A DNA stretch of 36,642 bases from Lysobacterales bacterium (lineage in GTDB: Bacteria; Pseudomonadota; Gammaproteobacteria; Xanthomonadales; SZUA-38): NCBI GenBank assembly GCA_028285525.1, contig JANQOZ010000098.1:1-36642 (forward strand), read 5' to 3'. Below, in pieces: positions 26,460 through 36,200 of the stretch. The notes beneath the pieces were generated by a model. The model did not search any database. It saw only the letters and a list, made by a program, of their open reading frames with translations, and was not told where the DNA came from. Made by a program: the position numbers and the translations under genes. Within the stretch, counting starts at the first letter, position 1. Each line of letters begins with the position of its first letter.

Positions 26460-27008
26460 TTGAGCTGGCTGTTCGCCGCGTTCCTGGTTCTGGCCCTCGC
26501 CGCCAGCGTATGGCTGTTCAACGGCCTGGTGCACGCGCGCAACCTGTGCGCCTCAGCCTGGGCCGACATCGACGTGCAGCTGCAGCGGCGGCACGACCTG
26601 GTGCCGCGGCTGGTGAAGGTGGTCAAGGCGGCGGCAAGCCACGAGCGCGAGACGCTTGAGGCGGTCGTCGCCAGCCGCGACCAGGCGGTTCGCGCCGCTG
26701 AGGTGGCTGACAAAGGGCAGCGCGAGGAGGCGCTCGGGGAGGCCATCTCGCGGCTGGTGCTGCTGGTCGAGGACTACCCGGAGCTGAAGGCCGGTGACAG
26801 CTTTCTCGAGCTGAGCGAAGACCTCGTGGATATTGAGGACAAGCTGCAGTACGCGCGCCGTTTCTACAACGGCGCTACCCGGGAATACAACAACCGGGTT
26901 CAGCGTTTCCCGGATCAGCTCATCGCTGGCTCCTTTGGCTTCAAGCTGGCCGACTATTTCCAGGCCGAAGCTGACGCCCGAACCGCCGCGACGGTCAGTC
27001 TTCCATGA
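26460..27008 (+). CDS. LemA family protein
   Basis: A 182-residue protein with an N-terminal membrane helix (residues 3-22) and a long helical cytoplasmic or periplasmic domain. The LemA pattern is clear: RNLCASAWADIDVQLQRRHDLVPRLV and ATREYNNRVQRFPDQLIAG. The start is TTG at 26460-26462, 6 nt after the previous stop; no in-frame ATG or GTG precedes it. LemA proteins are of unsettled function and typically sit next to DUF2207 or TPM-domain genes, as here. The stop overlaps the DUF2207 start (ATGA). Confidence 0.93.
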   Translation: MSWLFAAFLVLALAASVWLFNGLVHARNLCASAWADIDVQLQRRHDLVPRLVKVVKAAASHERETLEAVVASRDQAVRAAEVADKGQREEALGEAISRLVLLVEDYPELKAGDSFLELSEDLVDIEDKLQYARRFYNGATREYNNRVQRFPDQLIAGSFGFKLADYFQAEADARTAATVSLP

Positions 27009-28759
27009 CGGGCGGCGGCGCGGCGCAAATTTTGCCCCGGCTGCTGCTGACGCTGGGCCTCCTGTTCACGACGGGCATTGCCGTAGCGCAGGAGAAGATC
27101 CTCCGCTTTGACTCCCTGATTGTGCTGTCCGCCGACGGTTCGATGGAGGTCACCGAGACCATCCGCGTTCGGGCCCAGGGCAACGCGATCCGCCGTGGCA
27201 TCTTCCGCGATTTTCCCACCCGCTATCGCGACCGCTGGGGCAACCAGGTGATCGTTGACTTCGACGTGCTGTCGGCCCGCCGCGACGGTCAGCCTGAGAA
27301 CTACCGCACCGAGAACCTGAGCAACGGCGTGCGCGTTTACCTCGGCCGAGAGGACGTGTGGCTGGATCCGGGCGTTTACAGCTATGAAATCCGCTACCGG
27401 ACGGACCACCAGGCGGGATATTACGAGGACTTTGACGAGCTCTACTGGAACGTCACGGGGAACGGCTGGGGTTTTTCCATCGCCGGCGCGAGCGCCCGGG
27501 TCCGACTACCTGCGTCGGTGGCCGCTGAGGATTTACGCCTGGCGGTCTACACCGGCCTCTACGGCAGTAACCGCAGTGACGCGACGGCCCAGCGCCAGCC
27601 GAGCGGCGAGATCCTGTTTGAAACCACCCGCGAGCTGGGGCCGCGGCAGGGGATGACCATCGGCGTCGGCTTTCCGAAGGGTGTCCTCACGGAGCCCAGC
27701 GGCGCCGCCAAGGCCGTCAGGCTGCTGGAGAACAACGCCGGCATGCTCGCGGGAGGCGCCGGCTGGCTGGCCGTGCTGAGCTTCTATCTGTTGTCCTGGC
27801 GACGGGTTGGTAAGGATCCCAAGGCCGGCATCATCATCCCGCGCTACGAGGCGCCCGACGGCTATTCGCCCGCCGCGCTGCGCTACATCTGGCGTCGCAA
27901 GTACGACTCGGGGTGCTTCAGCGCCGCGCTGGTCAATCTGGCGGTCAAGGGCGAGCTGAATATCCGCCGCACCGACGGCTGGCTCAACCGGATGTTTTCG
28001 GTCAAGCGCACGCCCGAGACAGGCGGCAAATATCCGCTGGCGCCCGGTGAGCAGGTGCTGCTGGACCGGTTGCTCGGTCACCGCAAGACCCGCCTGAAGT
28101 TCGAAAAGAAAAACCACAGCCGGATTCGCAGTGCGTTGACCAGTCACAAGCGGTCGCTGGTCAGCGACTACGGCAAACGCTATTTCAGCCTGAATGGCAG
28201 CGTCCTGAGACGAGGGGTGGTGCTGTCGATATTCTCGGCGCTGCTGATGTTTGTCTTCAGCCGCTATGCCGGCGCGTACATGGCGATCATCATCGTCATG
28301 CTGGTTGTCACCAACGTGCTCTTTTTCCGCTGGATGGAGTCCCCGACCATGCACGGCCGCAAGCTCCTGGATCACATCGAGGGTCTGAGGCTGTATCTGG
28401 GGGTGGCTGAGCGCCCCGATCTGGAGAGGCAGAAGGAGCCGCTGCCGACCTTTGAGGAATTTGAAAAGCAGCTGCCCTACGCCGTTGCCCTGGACTGCGC
28501 CAGCACCTGGGTGGACCGCTTCGAAAGTGAGCTGGCCCGCCTTCAGGAGGCCGGCCAGCTCCGACAGCGGGGCTGGTACTCCAGCCCCGGTGACCTGTCG
28601 TCGGGCGGCATCACCAGCAGCGTGAATTCGCTCGGCAGCGCGCTGGGCAGCGCCGTCTCGTCGTCCTCCATACCGCCAGGCTCGAGCTCCAGCGGCGGCT
28701 CGGGCGGCGGCGGCTTCTCGGGCGGCGGCGGTGGTGGTGGCGGCGGCGGCGGCTGGTAG
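27005..28759 (+). CDS. DUF2207 membrane protein
   Basis: A 584-residue DUF2207 protein. A signal peptide (about residues 10-30) is followed by an extracytoplasmic beta domain with the family pattern SADGSMEVTETIRV and IRRGIFRDFPTRY. There is a membrane segment at about 248-265, a cytoplasmic region with PPG-type PDGYSPAALRYIW, a pair of membrane segments at about 400-440, and a tail of low complexity, Ser-rich then Gly-rich, ending in a run of glycines and a tryptophan. The glycine tail is common in this family. ATG 27005 overlaps the lemA stop. It probably acts with LemA at the membrane; the biochemical role is unknown. Confidence 0.93.
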   Translation: MTGGGAAQILPRLLLTLGLLFTTGIAVAQEKILRFDSLIVLSADGSMEVTETIRVRAQGNAIRRGIFRDFPTRYRDRWGNQVIVDFDVLSARRDGQPENYRTENLSNGVRVYLGREDVWLDPGVYSYEIRYRTDHQAGYYEDFDELYWNVTGNGWGFSIAGASARVRLPASVAAEDLRLAVYTGLYGSNRSDATAQRQPSGEILFETTRELGPRQGMTIGVGFPKGVLTEPSGAAKAVRLLENNAGMLAGGAGWLAVLSFYLLSWRRVGKDPKAGIIIPRYEAPDGYSPAALRYIWRRKYDSGCFSAALVNLAVKGELNIRRTDGWLNRMFSVKRTPETGGKYPLAPGEQVLLDRLLGHRKTRLKFEKKNHSRIRSALTSHKRSLVSDYGKRYFSLNGSVLRRGVVLSIFSALLMFVFSRYAGAYMAIIIVMLVVTNVLFFRWMESPTMHGRKLLDHIEGLRLYLGVAERPDLERQKEPLPTFEEFEKQLPYAVALDCASTWVDRFESELARLQEAGQLRQRGWYSSPGDLSSGGITSSVNSLGSALGSAVSSSSIPPGSSSSGGSGGGGFSGGGGGGGGGGGW

Positions 28760-28776
28760 CGCCCGCCAAGGCTGGC

Positions 28777-29739
28777 CTACTGCTGCTGGCGGCTCCGGCG
28801 GTGGCCGTCGAGGCTGAAATAGGTCAAGGCGATCAGCTCGTGCAGCTGCCCCAGATACACCTGACAGCGGTCCAGATACTGGCTGAGCGCCGAGTCCCGG
28901 GCCAGGCGCTCGACGTCGCGGGAAAAGTGCTTGCTGAGCTCGCGACAGTAGGCGAGTGCCCGACGGTTGCGCGGCAGCTGCTTCAGCGCCAGCCCGATCT
29001 GCCCGACACAATACTCGAGGGATCGCGGATAGCTGGCGTCGTGCAGCAGGAAATCGAGCACCGAGTCGCGCGAAATAGTGGCCTGCATCTGCCGGCGGTA
29101 GGCCGAGTCGGCCGACAGCGAGCGCAGGATGCTGCGCCAATAGCCCTGGCGTGACGCCGGTGAGTCGGTTTGGACTTCGCTGGCCGCGCGCACGTCGATG
29201 ATCCGGGTGGTCATATCGGCCCGCTCGAGGTTGCTGCCCAGCCGACGAAACTCGTAGGCATCCCCGCGACTCAGGCTGTTCTCCAGGAGCCCGCTGAGCT
29301 GCTGGCCGAAGCCGATCAGGCGACGGAGATGATCGGCCCGCGCCGAGCGCGACAGCTGGCCGGACAGATTGTCTCTCGCGTAGAGGTGGGCGGCGTTGAT
29401 CAGCTCCCACGTTTCCGATGGCATGATCTCTCGGATCGTGCGGGCGTTTTCTCGGGCCCCTGACAATGAGCTGATCAGCGAACCGGGGTTGTCCCGATCG
29501 CTCAGGAGAAAACGGCACACCGCCTGTTCCTGATTGGGCGCGTCGGCCCGATCGAACTGGGCGCTGCTGCCGGTGATATCGACGAGCGTTGACCAGCCGT
29601 CGTGTCCGGTGGTGGGCAGGTCCAGCATCAGATCCGTGGTGACGTTGATGAGGCGCGCCGTGTTCTCGACCCGCTCCAGGTAACGCGCGAGCCAGTAAAC
29701 CCGGTCAGCAACGCGTGACAGCATCGGGGACAGGCTCAT
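28777..29739 (-). CDS. Alpha-E domain protein (Anbu cluster)
   Basis: A 320-residue all-helical alpha-E family protein. The N-terminal signature LSRVADRVYWLARYLERVENTARL is complete. Alpha-E proteins are encoded beside circularly permuted ATP-grasp enzymes and are thought to work with them, possibly in making a peptide-like product; this is family-context inference. The ATG at 29737-29739 overlaps the ATP-grasp stop by 4 nt. It ends 17 nt from the convergent DUF2207 gene. Confidence 0.92.
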   Translation of the reverse strand: MSLSPMLSRVADRVYWLARYLERVENTARLINVTTDLMLDLPTTGHDGWSTLVDITGSSAQFDRADAPNQEQAVCRFLLSDRDNPGSLISSLSGARENARTIREIMPSETWELINAAHLYARDNLSGQLSRSARADHLRRLIGFGQQLSGLLENSLSRGDAYEFRRLGSNLERADMTTRIIDVRAASEVQTDSPASRQGYWRSILRSLSADSAYRRQMQATISRDSVLDFLLHDASYPRSLEYCVGQIGLALKQLPRNRRALAYCRELSKHFSRDVERLARDSALSQYLDRCQVYLGQLHELIALTYFSLDGHRRSRQQQ

Positions 29740-31196
29740 GCTTCGTCTCCCTCGGTGGTGCCGCCGACAATCCAGGTGTCTTTGCTGCCGCCTCCCTGCG
29801 AGGAGTTGACCACAATCGACCCTTTGACCATGGCCACCCGGGTCAGGCCGCCGGCGGTCACCGCCGTGTCGGCGCCGCTCAGGATAAACGGCCGGAGGTC
29901 AAGATGCCTCGGTTCAGCTCGCGCGCCGATGACCGCCGGCGCGGTGGACAGCGACAGCATGGGCTGGGCGATGAAGTTCCGCGGGTTTCTTCGAATCTTC
30001 TCCGCAAACTCCTGGCGTTCCCTGGCCTTGGCCTTGGGTCCGATCAGCATGCCGTAGCCGCCCGACTCGCTCACCGGCTTGACGACCAGTTTGTCAAGAT
30101 TGCCCAGCACGTAGTCCCGCTCTTCTTTGATGTTGCAGCGGTACGACGGCACGTTGGCCAGGATGGGCTCCTCGTTGAGGTAGTAGCGGATCATGTCGGG
30201 TACGTAGGTGTACACCAGCTTGTCGTCTGCAACCCCGCACCCGGGGGCGTTGGCGAGCGCCACGTTGCCGGCCTGCCAGGCGCTCATCAGGCCGGGGACA
30301 CCGAGCATCGAGTCAGCGCGAAACACCTTGGGATCGATAAACAGGTCATCGATGCGCCGGTAGATCGCGTGGATACGGGTCAGACCGCTGATGGTCCGGG
30401 CGTACACCTTGCGATCGCGGCCCACGGTCAGATCGCTGCCTTCCACCAGCAGCGCGCCCATCTCCTGCGCCAGATAGGCGTGCTCGAAGTAGGCCGAGTT
30501 GTAGATACCCGGCGTGAGCACCGCAATGTTCGGCTGCGCCTCGGGCGTCAGCGAACACAGGGTCTCGTAGAGCTGCGTCGGGTAGTCGTCTACCGGCCTG
30601 ATCAGGTACTCCGCAAAGAGCTCCGGCAGCACCCGCTTCATGACATGCCGGTTTTCCAGCATGTAGGCAACGCCAGACGGTACCCGAAGGTTGTCCTCCA
30701 GAACGTAAACGTCGCCGTTTTCGTCGCGCACCAGATCGCTGCCGCAGACGTGCGACCAAACGCCGTGCGGCGGCGAGATGCCCCGGCACTCGGGCCGGTA
30801 GTCTTTGCTGTTGGCGATGACGGCCGGATCGACCACGCCGTCATTCATGATCTGCTGGTCGTGGTAGACGTCGTCGATAAACTGGTTGAGCGCCTTGACC
30901 CTTTGCTTCAGGCCGGCCTCGATCTCGTCCCATTCGCTCGCCTGGATGATGCGCGGGATGATGTCGAACGGCCATTCGCGGTCGATCGAGCCTTCGACGT
31001 CGTTGTACACCGTGAACGTGATTCCCATCGTGCGAATCGCCAGCTCTGCGGCCGCTTTCCGCTCCTTGAGTTCGTCCCGATTCATCCCCGCAAACGTGCG
31101 GCAGAGCGTGCCGGCGCCGGCTCTTGCGCGACCGCTCGGCAGGATCAGTTCGTCGTAACAATCAGGTGATTTGTAGTCTTTCCAGTCAATTGCCAT
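29736..31196 (-). CDS. Circularly permuted type 2 ATP-grasp protein (Anbu cluster)
   Basis: A 486-residue circularly permuted ATP-grasp protein (DUF404/DUF407 type), predicted to form amide bonds by acyl-phosphate chemistry. The family pattern is clear: REWPFDIIPRII, QRVKALNQFIDDVYHDQQI, the segment VLEDNLRVPSG, the ATP-site KPVSESGGYGMLIG, and the C-terminal RHLDLRPFI. ATG at 31194-31196 gives the family-like MAIDWKDY start; an ATG 6 codons upstream (31212-31214) is also possible, and neither has a good Shine-Dalgarno. It is divergent from the Anbu gene with only 68 nt between starts, so promoters must overlap. The substrate is unknown. Confidence 0.93.
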   Translation of the reverse strand: MAIDWKDYKSPDCYDELILPSGRARAGAGTLCRTFAGMNRDELKERKAAAELAIRTMGITFTVYNDVEGSIDREWPFDIIPRIIQASEWDEIEAGLKQRVKALNQFIDDVYHDQQIMNDGVVDPAVIANSKDYRPECRGISPPHGVWSHVCGSDLVRDENGDVYVLEDNLRVPSGVAYMLENRHVMKRVLPELFAEYLIRPVDDYPTQLYETLCSLTPEAQPNIAVLTPGIYNSAYFEHAYLAQEMGALLVEGSDLTVGRDRKVYARTISGLTRIHAIYRRIDDLFIDPKVFRADSMLGVPGLMSAWQAGNVALANAPGCGVADDKLVYTYVPDMIRYYLNEEPILANVPSYRCNIKEERDYVLGNLDKLVVKPVSESGGYGMLIGPKAKARERQEFAEKIRRNPRNFIAQPMLSLSTAPAVIGARAEPRHLDLRPFILSGADTAVTAGGLTRVAMVKGSIVVNSSQGGGSKDTWIVGGTTEGDEA

Positions 31197-31264
31197 AGCC
31201 GGCCATGCTTGCATACCGGCGAACGTCGTGCCAGCATTTGACGCGCGAAAATCTGCTGACCTCC

Positions 31265-32011
31265 ATGACCTACTGCCTCGCTCTTAAAGTGGATTCGGGC
31301 CTGCTGCTCGCGTCCGATTCCCGCACGAACGCGGGTGTCGACCACATCAATACCTACAGCAAGATGCGAATCTTCGACGATGCGCCGGACCGCACGCTGG
31401 TGCTGCTCAGCGCCGGCAACCTGGCGACGACCCAGGCGGTCTGCAACCGGCTGCAGCGCGATTTGGAAGACAGCCGGTCCAAGGTCAATCTGCACAAGCT
31501 CGACTACATGTTCGACGCCGCCGAGTACATCGGCCAGATCAGCCGCCGGGCGCAGAGCCTGACCGGCGCCGACCAGAGCAGCGTCAACACGCGGGCCAGC
31601 TTTATCCTCGGTGGACAGATCAAAGGTCAGCCGCCCCGGCTGTACCTGATTTATCCGGAAGGAAACTACATTCAGGCATCCAGCAGCGCGCCGTTCCTGC
31701 AGATCGGGGAAACCAAATACGGCAAGCCGATTCTCGACCGACTGGTGCACAGCGGCCTGTCGCTGGATGACGCTGCGCGTCTGGCGCTGGTGTCGATCGA
31801 CTCCACGCGGCGCAGTAACGTGTCCGTCGGGCCGCCGTTCGAGGTGGCCTACTACGAACGGGACCGCCTCCAGCTCACCCGCACGCTGAGCTTCGATCGG
31901 GACGATCCTCACTTCGTTCGCCTCTGCGATCAGTGGGGCGAGGCGCTGGAGCAGAGCTTTTCGGTGCTGCCGGCGTTTGACTGGGAAGAAGGCGCTCAGT
32001 CGGACGTTTGA
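31265..32011 (+). CDS. Anbu-type proteasome-like peptidase (COG3484)
   Basis: A 248-residue bacterial proteasome homologue of the Anbu group. Removal of Met1 exposes Thr as N-terminal nucleophile (MTYCLALKV); Asp17 (in LASDSRTNAG) and Lys32 (in YSKMRIFDD), counted from that Thr, complete the expected Ntn-hydrolase site. The family start MTYC plus SDSRTNAGVDHINTY supports ATG 31265; an in-frame ATG 20 codons upstream would bury the nucleophile. Anbu assembles into open-ring or lock-washer particles in studied species. Nearby ATP-grasp and alpha-E genes are its usual neighbours. It is convergent with the zinc-ribbon metallopeptidase. Confidence 0.93.
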   Translation: MTYCLALKVDSGLLLASDSRTNAGVDHINTYSKMRIFDDAPDRTLVLLSAGNLATTQAVCNRLQRDLEDSRSKVNLHKLDYMFDAAEYIGQISRRAQSLTGADQSSVNTRASFILGGQIKGQPPRLYLIYPEGNYIQASSSAPFLQIGETKYGKPILDRLVHSGLSLDDAARLALVSIDSTRRSNVSVGPPFEVAYYERDRLQLTRTLSFDRDDPHFVRLCDQWGEALEQSFSVLPAFDWEEGAQSDV

Positions 32012-32038
32012 TCAGCGCGATCACGACCCGACGGGAAG

Positions 32039-33076
32039 TTACAGGTCGTTGATCACCCGGTGCACAAAATCCAGCTTCTCGATGACGGGTTCGGTCAGCG
32101 TAAAGGGATAGGTGTCGCTGAGGCCCATGCTGCGGTTCATCGCGTTGAGCGCCAGCGTAAGCTGCTGCCAGTCATCCACCATCTGACCAAAGTCGGGATA
32201 GTGCGGACTCCAGGGTTGTTCGCCTGAAGCTCCACCCGGCGACGGCAGCGGTGAGGCAACCGGCCGGTGCGCCACCTGAAAGCCCATGGCGTGGGCGGTT
32301 TCCAGCCCGTCAAACATGTGCAGATAGTGGGCCCAGGTTTCCGCCCAGTCTTCCCAGGGATGAGCGCTGGCGTAAGCGCTGATGTACTCGTCCCGCCAGC
32401 TCGGGTCATTCAGGTTGTCGTAGTGGTCACGAAGCGCGGCTTCATAGTCGAGCGTTTCATCACCGAACAGCGCCCGGAATTCGTTCAGCCAGCTGCTGGT
32501 CCGGATCAGCTGGTCCCAGAAATAGTGCCCGATCTCGTGCCGAAAATGCCCGAGCAGCGTTCGGTAGGGCTCGTTCATCGCCTCGCGCATCGTCTCCCGG
32601 GCGCCGGCGTCAGCCTCCTTCAAGTTGATGGTGATGACACCCCGGTCATGACCCGTGTACACGGGGCTGCCCAGCGCACCCTCCGAATAGTCCAGGCTGT
32701 CGGCCATAAAGCGGAACGCGAGTGCGCCGGGCTTTGAAGCGTCGGTCACCAGCGGCAGCGCCAGCTGCTCCAGCGTGTAGAGCAGGCGCTTCTTGGCCGC
32801 CTCCAGACGACCCCAGAGTCGAAGGTTGTCCGGGTCGGAAAGGTTGGGTATCACCTGGTTCAGGTTGCAGGCCCAGCAGCGGTCGTTCTGGGAGTCCTCC
32901 GGGAGCAGCCAGTTACAGACGCCGTGCTCCAGCCCGTTGCTGCAGTAGCGCAGGGGCGACTCGGCCGGCCGCATCTCGCGCGCGGCGGGATCAAAGCCCA
33001 CGACACGCCCGCAGGCCAGGCATCGCGTGTTTTCAAAATGCAGCCGGTTACCGCAGACGCAGGAAAAGTGTTTCAC
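32039..33076 (-). CDS. Zinc-ribbon metallopeptidase-like protein (COG4307)
   Basis: A 345-residue protein of the putative zinc-binding metallopeptidase group (COG4307). The N-terminal half is a cysteine-rich zinc-binding region with CxCG, CLACG, CSN..GVC and CWAC motifs (residues 6-70). The gluzincin-type HEIGH is at residues 180-184, in RHEIGHYFW. The start GTG at 33074-33076 is preferred because it gives VKHFSCVCGN, which matches the family N-terminus (MK-x-F-x-C-x-x-CG). The longer frame begins at TTG 33113-33115 and adds 13 residues without similarity. It is a frequent companion of Anbu/ATP-grasp/alpha-E genes. No signal peptide is seen. Confidence 0.88.
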   Translation of the reverse strand: MKHFSCVCGNRLHFENTRCLACGRVVGFDPAAREMRPAESPLRYCSNGLEHGVCNWLLPEDSQNDRCWACNLNQVIPNLSDPDNLRLWGRLEAAKKRLLYTLEQLALPLVTDASKPGALAFRFMADSLDYSEGALGSPVYTGHDRGVITINLKEADAGARETMREAMNEPYRTLLGHFRHEIGHYFWDQLIRTSSWLNEFRALFGDETLDYEAALRDHYDNLNDPSWRDEYISAYASAHPWEDWAETWAHYLHMFDGLETAHAMGFQVAHRPVASPLPSPGGASGEQPWSPHYPDFGQMVDDWQQLTLALNAMNRSMGLSDTYPFTLTEPVIEKLDFVHRVINDL

Positions 33077-33217
33077 CGAAAAGGATCCATCCGCTGGACG
33101 ATCATGTTGCCACAATGCATGGTTTTGGCTGCCGAGAACAGTGATCCAAGTCTCTTAACAACCCGCTAACCTGCCATACGCTATACGTAATAAGTCCACT
33201 CAACATCGGGGTATTTT

Positions 33218-36200
33218 ATGAAAGCTGTCGCCTTGCGTGCTTCACTCCTCCCCCTGCTCACCGTCGGCTGTGTCTCCCTCGCCGGCGCTGCCACCTTTAC
33301 CGTGGATGATCCCGGCGACCCTGTCGGCGTCAGCACCACTCTCAGGACCGCAATCACTCAGGCCAACGCCAGCGCAGATCCGCTCGACATCATCGTCTTC
33401 AATCTGCCGGCCAACAGCGTGATTACGCTTGCCTCGGAGCTGCCGGTGATCAGCGACGACGTCATCATCGATGGATCCAACGTGCCGGGGCTTGCCATCA
33501 ACGGCGCCGGGCAGTTTCGGATCTTCAATATCGATACCGCCGCTGACGAGATTGTGATGATCAACGACCTGCAGCTCGCTGCGGGTGGTACCAGCGGCAG
33601 CGCCGGAGTCAACGGCGGCGCCATTTTTATTGCGGACAGCGAGCAGGTGATGCTCACCAACGTTTCGATCGACGCCTCGACGGCTGACGCCAGCGGCGGC
33701 GGTATCTACGTCGGCGCCGCCACGCTGGAGATCTCCGGTGGCGTGTTCAGCAACAACGTCGCCAGCGGCCTGAGCGCGGCTGAGGGTGGAGGCGCCATTT
33801 TTGGCCTGGGCGGCACGATTACGATCGCCGACGGGGCCAGCTTCAGCGAAAACCAGGCGAGCGGGACTGCCGGCAGCGGCGGCGCTATTCACGTGAGCGG
33901 CGGTTCGCTCGACGTCACCGGCGGCGACTTTGCCCGCAACCTTGCGAATCGCGCTGGCGGGGCGCTGGAAGTCAGCGCCGCAACGGCCCAGACGACCGTC
34001 ACGATCGACGGCGTCAGCTTTGATGAAAACGACGCGGGCCTGTCACCGGGCAACGGCGGTGCGATTCACGTCACCGCACCGAGCTCCGGTGCAATAGCCA
34101 GTGTCGACGTCAGCGGCGGTGGCTTTACCGGCAACATCGCCGGCGCCGAGGGCGGCGGGCTGTGGAACGACGCCTCAGGCGTTATGAGCGTGACCGGGGC
34201 AACGATCACTGGCAATACCGCCAGCGGCGCCGCAGCCGACCAGGGTGGCGGGGGGCTGTTCAACAACGACGGCAACCTGACTGTCGTCAACACCACGGTA
34301 GATGGCAACACCGCTGACGGTGCGGCCGGCTCCGGTGGGGGCATTCTGAACGACGGCGGGATGCTCATGGTGTCGGGTGGTGCGATCAGCGGCAACTCGG
34401 CCAGCCGTGCGGGCGGCGGCCTGGAGGTCACCACGGCCAACGGGCGCGATTCTGACACCACGCTCCAGGACGTCACTTTTTCCACGAATCGTACCGGCCC
34501 CTCACCGGGCAACGGCGGTGGGGTACACGTGACTGATCCGTCCGGCGACACCAACGCCAGCGACATGACCGTCACCGGCGGTGCGTTCACAGGCAACGTC
34601 GCCAGCGAAGAGGGCGGCGGCCTGTGGAACGACGCCGGCGGCACGATGACAATCGACGGCAGCGCCATCACCGGCAACACGGCGAGCGGGCCGGGCGCCG
34701 ATCAGGGCGGCGGGGGCGTTTTCAACAACGGTGGAACCGTCACCCTGACCTCCGCAACTGTCGATACGAACATCGCTGACGGCGCCTTGGGCTCCGGCGG
34801 CGGGGTCCTGTCGGTGGGTGGGAGCGTTGGCGTGACCGGCGGCTCGATCTCCGGAAACACCTCGGTCAGAGCCGGCGGCGGACTGGAGGTGGCGGCGGCC
34901 ATCGACAACTCTGGCGCCAACCTGACCGGGGTTGTGGTGGCCAACAACGCTACCGGCGGCTCGCCGGGAAATGGCGGCGGCCTCCACGTGACCGATCCGG
35001 ACGGCGACACCTTTGAGGCGACTGTCGCGGTGACGGACGGCTCCTTTACCGGCAATACGGCTTCCGCTGAAGGCGGCGGTCTGTGGAACGCGGTCGGCGG
35101 CACGCTCGACGTCAGCGGCACGGTGATCACGGGCAATACGGCCAGCGGCAGCAGCTCGGACCAGGGCGGCGGCGGTGTTTTTAACGACGGTGGGGTGGTC
35201 ACGATCAGCGCCGCGACGATCGAGGGCAACGCGGCGGACGGCAGCGCGGGCTCCGGCGGCGGAATTCTGAACGACGGCGGTTCCATGACCGTGACCGGCG
35301 GCACCGTCTCTGACAATTCGGCCGTTCGCGCCGGTGGCGGGATCGAGGTGAACACCCGAAACCTGCGTGATTCGCTGGTTGAGCTCGATAGCGTAACGGT
35401 GTCGCTCAACACGACGGGAAGTTCGCCCGGCAACGGTGGCGGCATACACGTGTCTGACCCGATCGGCGACAATGCAAGTACGTTCACGATAAATGCAGGC
35501 TCAATCACCGAAAATACGGCAGGTGAAGAGGGCGGCGGCGTCTGGAACGACGCGGGTGGCACCCTCCAAATCACCCGAACGAACGTGTCACTCAACCGCG
35601 CGACGGCCGCCAACGCGGTCGGGGACGCGCAGGGCGGCGGCGGTGTTTTCAACAACGGCGGACGGGTCAGCGTGACGGACGCGACGATCAGCGGCAACGT
35701 GGTCAGCGGCGTCCTCGGGGCTGACGACGGCGGCGGCGGCGTGCTGAACGATGCCCGCAGCAACCCGGGGTCGGTGACGCTGCGAGGCACCATCATCACC
35801 GACAACACGGCGAGCGTCGGCTCGGGCAGCGGCGGCGGTGTCTTGAGCGTTGGCGGCTCGGTTGAGATGACGGGCGGCCGGGTTTCTGGCAACAGCGCCG
35901 CGCGCGCCGGTGGCGGCGTGGAGCTGCGGGCCGTTGAGGCGGAGGCCAGCCTTGCGGTTGATCAAACGGACTTTCGCGGCAACGCCACGGGCGGTGCCCC
36001 CGGCAACGGCGGCGCCATTCACGTCACGGCGCCGGTCACGGGGATGGCGGCAACGGTGACCGTCGACGGCGGTACCTACGCCAGCAACACGGCGGCTGCT
36101 GAGGGCGGCGCGCTGTGGAACGACGCCAACGCGGTGATGAACGTCACCGCCAGCACGCTCAGCGGCAACACCGCCAGCGGTGATGGTGCGGACCAGGGCG

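Noticed and set aside
27533..29518. 661-codon minus-strand frame across DUF2207 and alpha-E
   Set aside because: It overlaps two well-supported genes, on both strands, and its sequence is Arg/Ala/Pro-rich without recognisable motifs.
33155..33190. Promoter-like TTAACA and TATACG hexamers before the beta-helix gene
   Set aside because: Spacing is 22 nt, outside the usual 16-18, and no better pairing was found, so no promoter is called.
34066..35892. Minus-strand open frames of 204, 315 and 396 codons rich in Pro-Pro-Pro and Ser
   Set aside because: These are antisense to the glycine-rich beta-helix repeat; GGC/GGT codons read as Pro/Ala on the other strand. The plus-strand frame has a signal peptide and family motifs.
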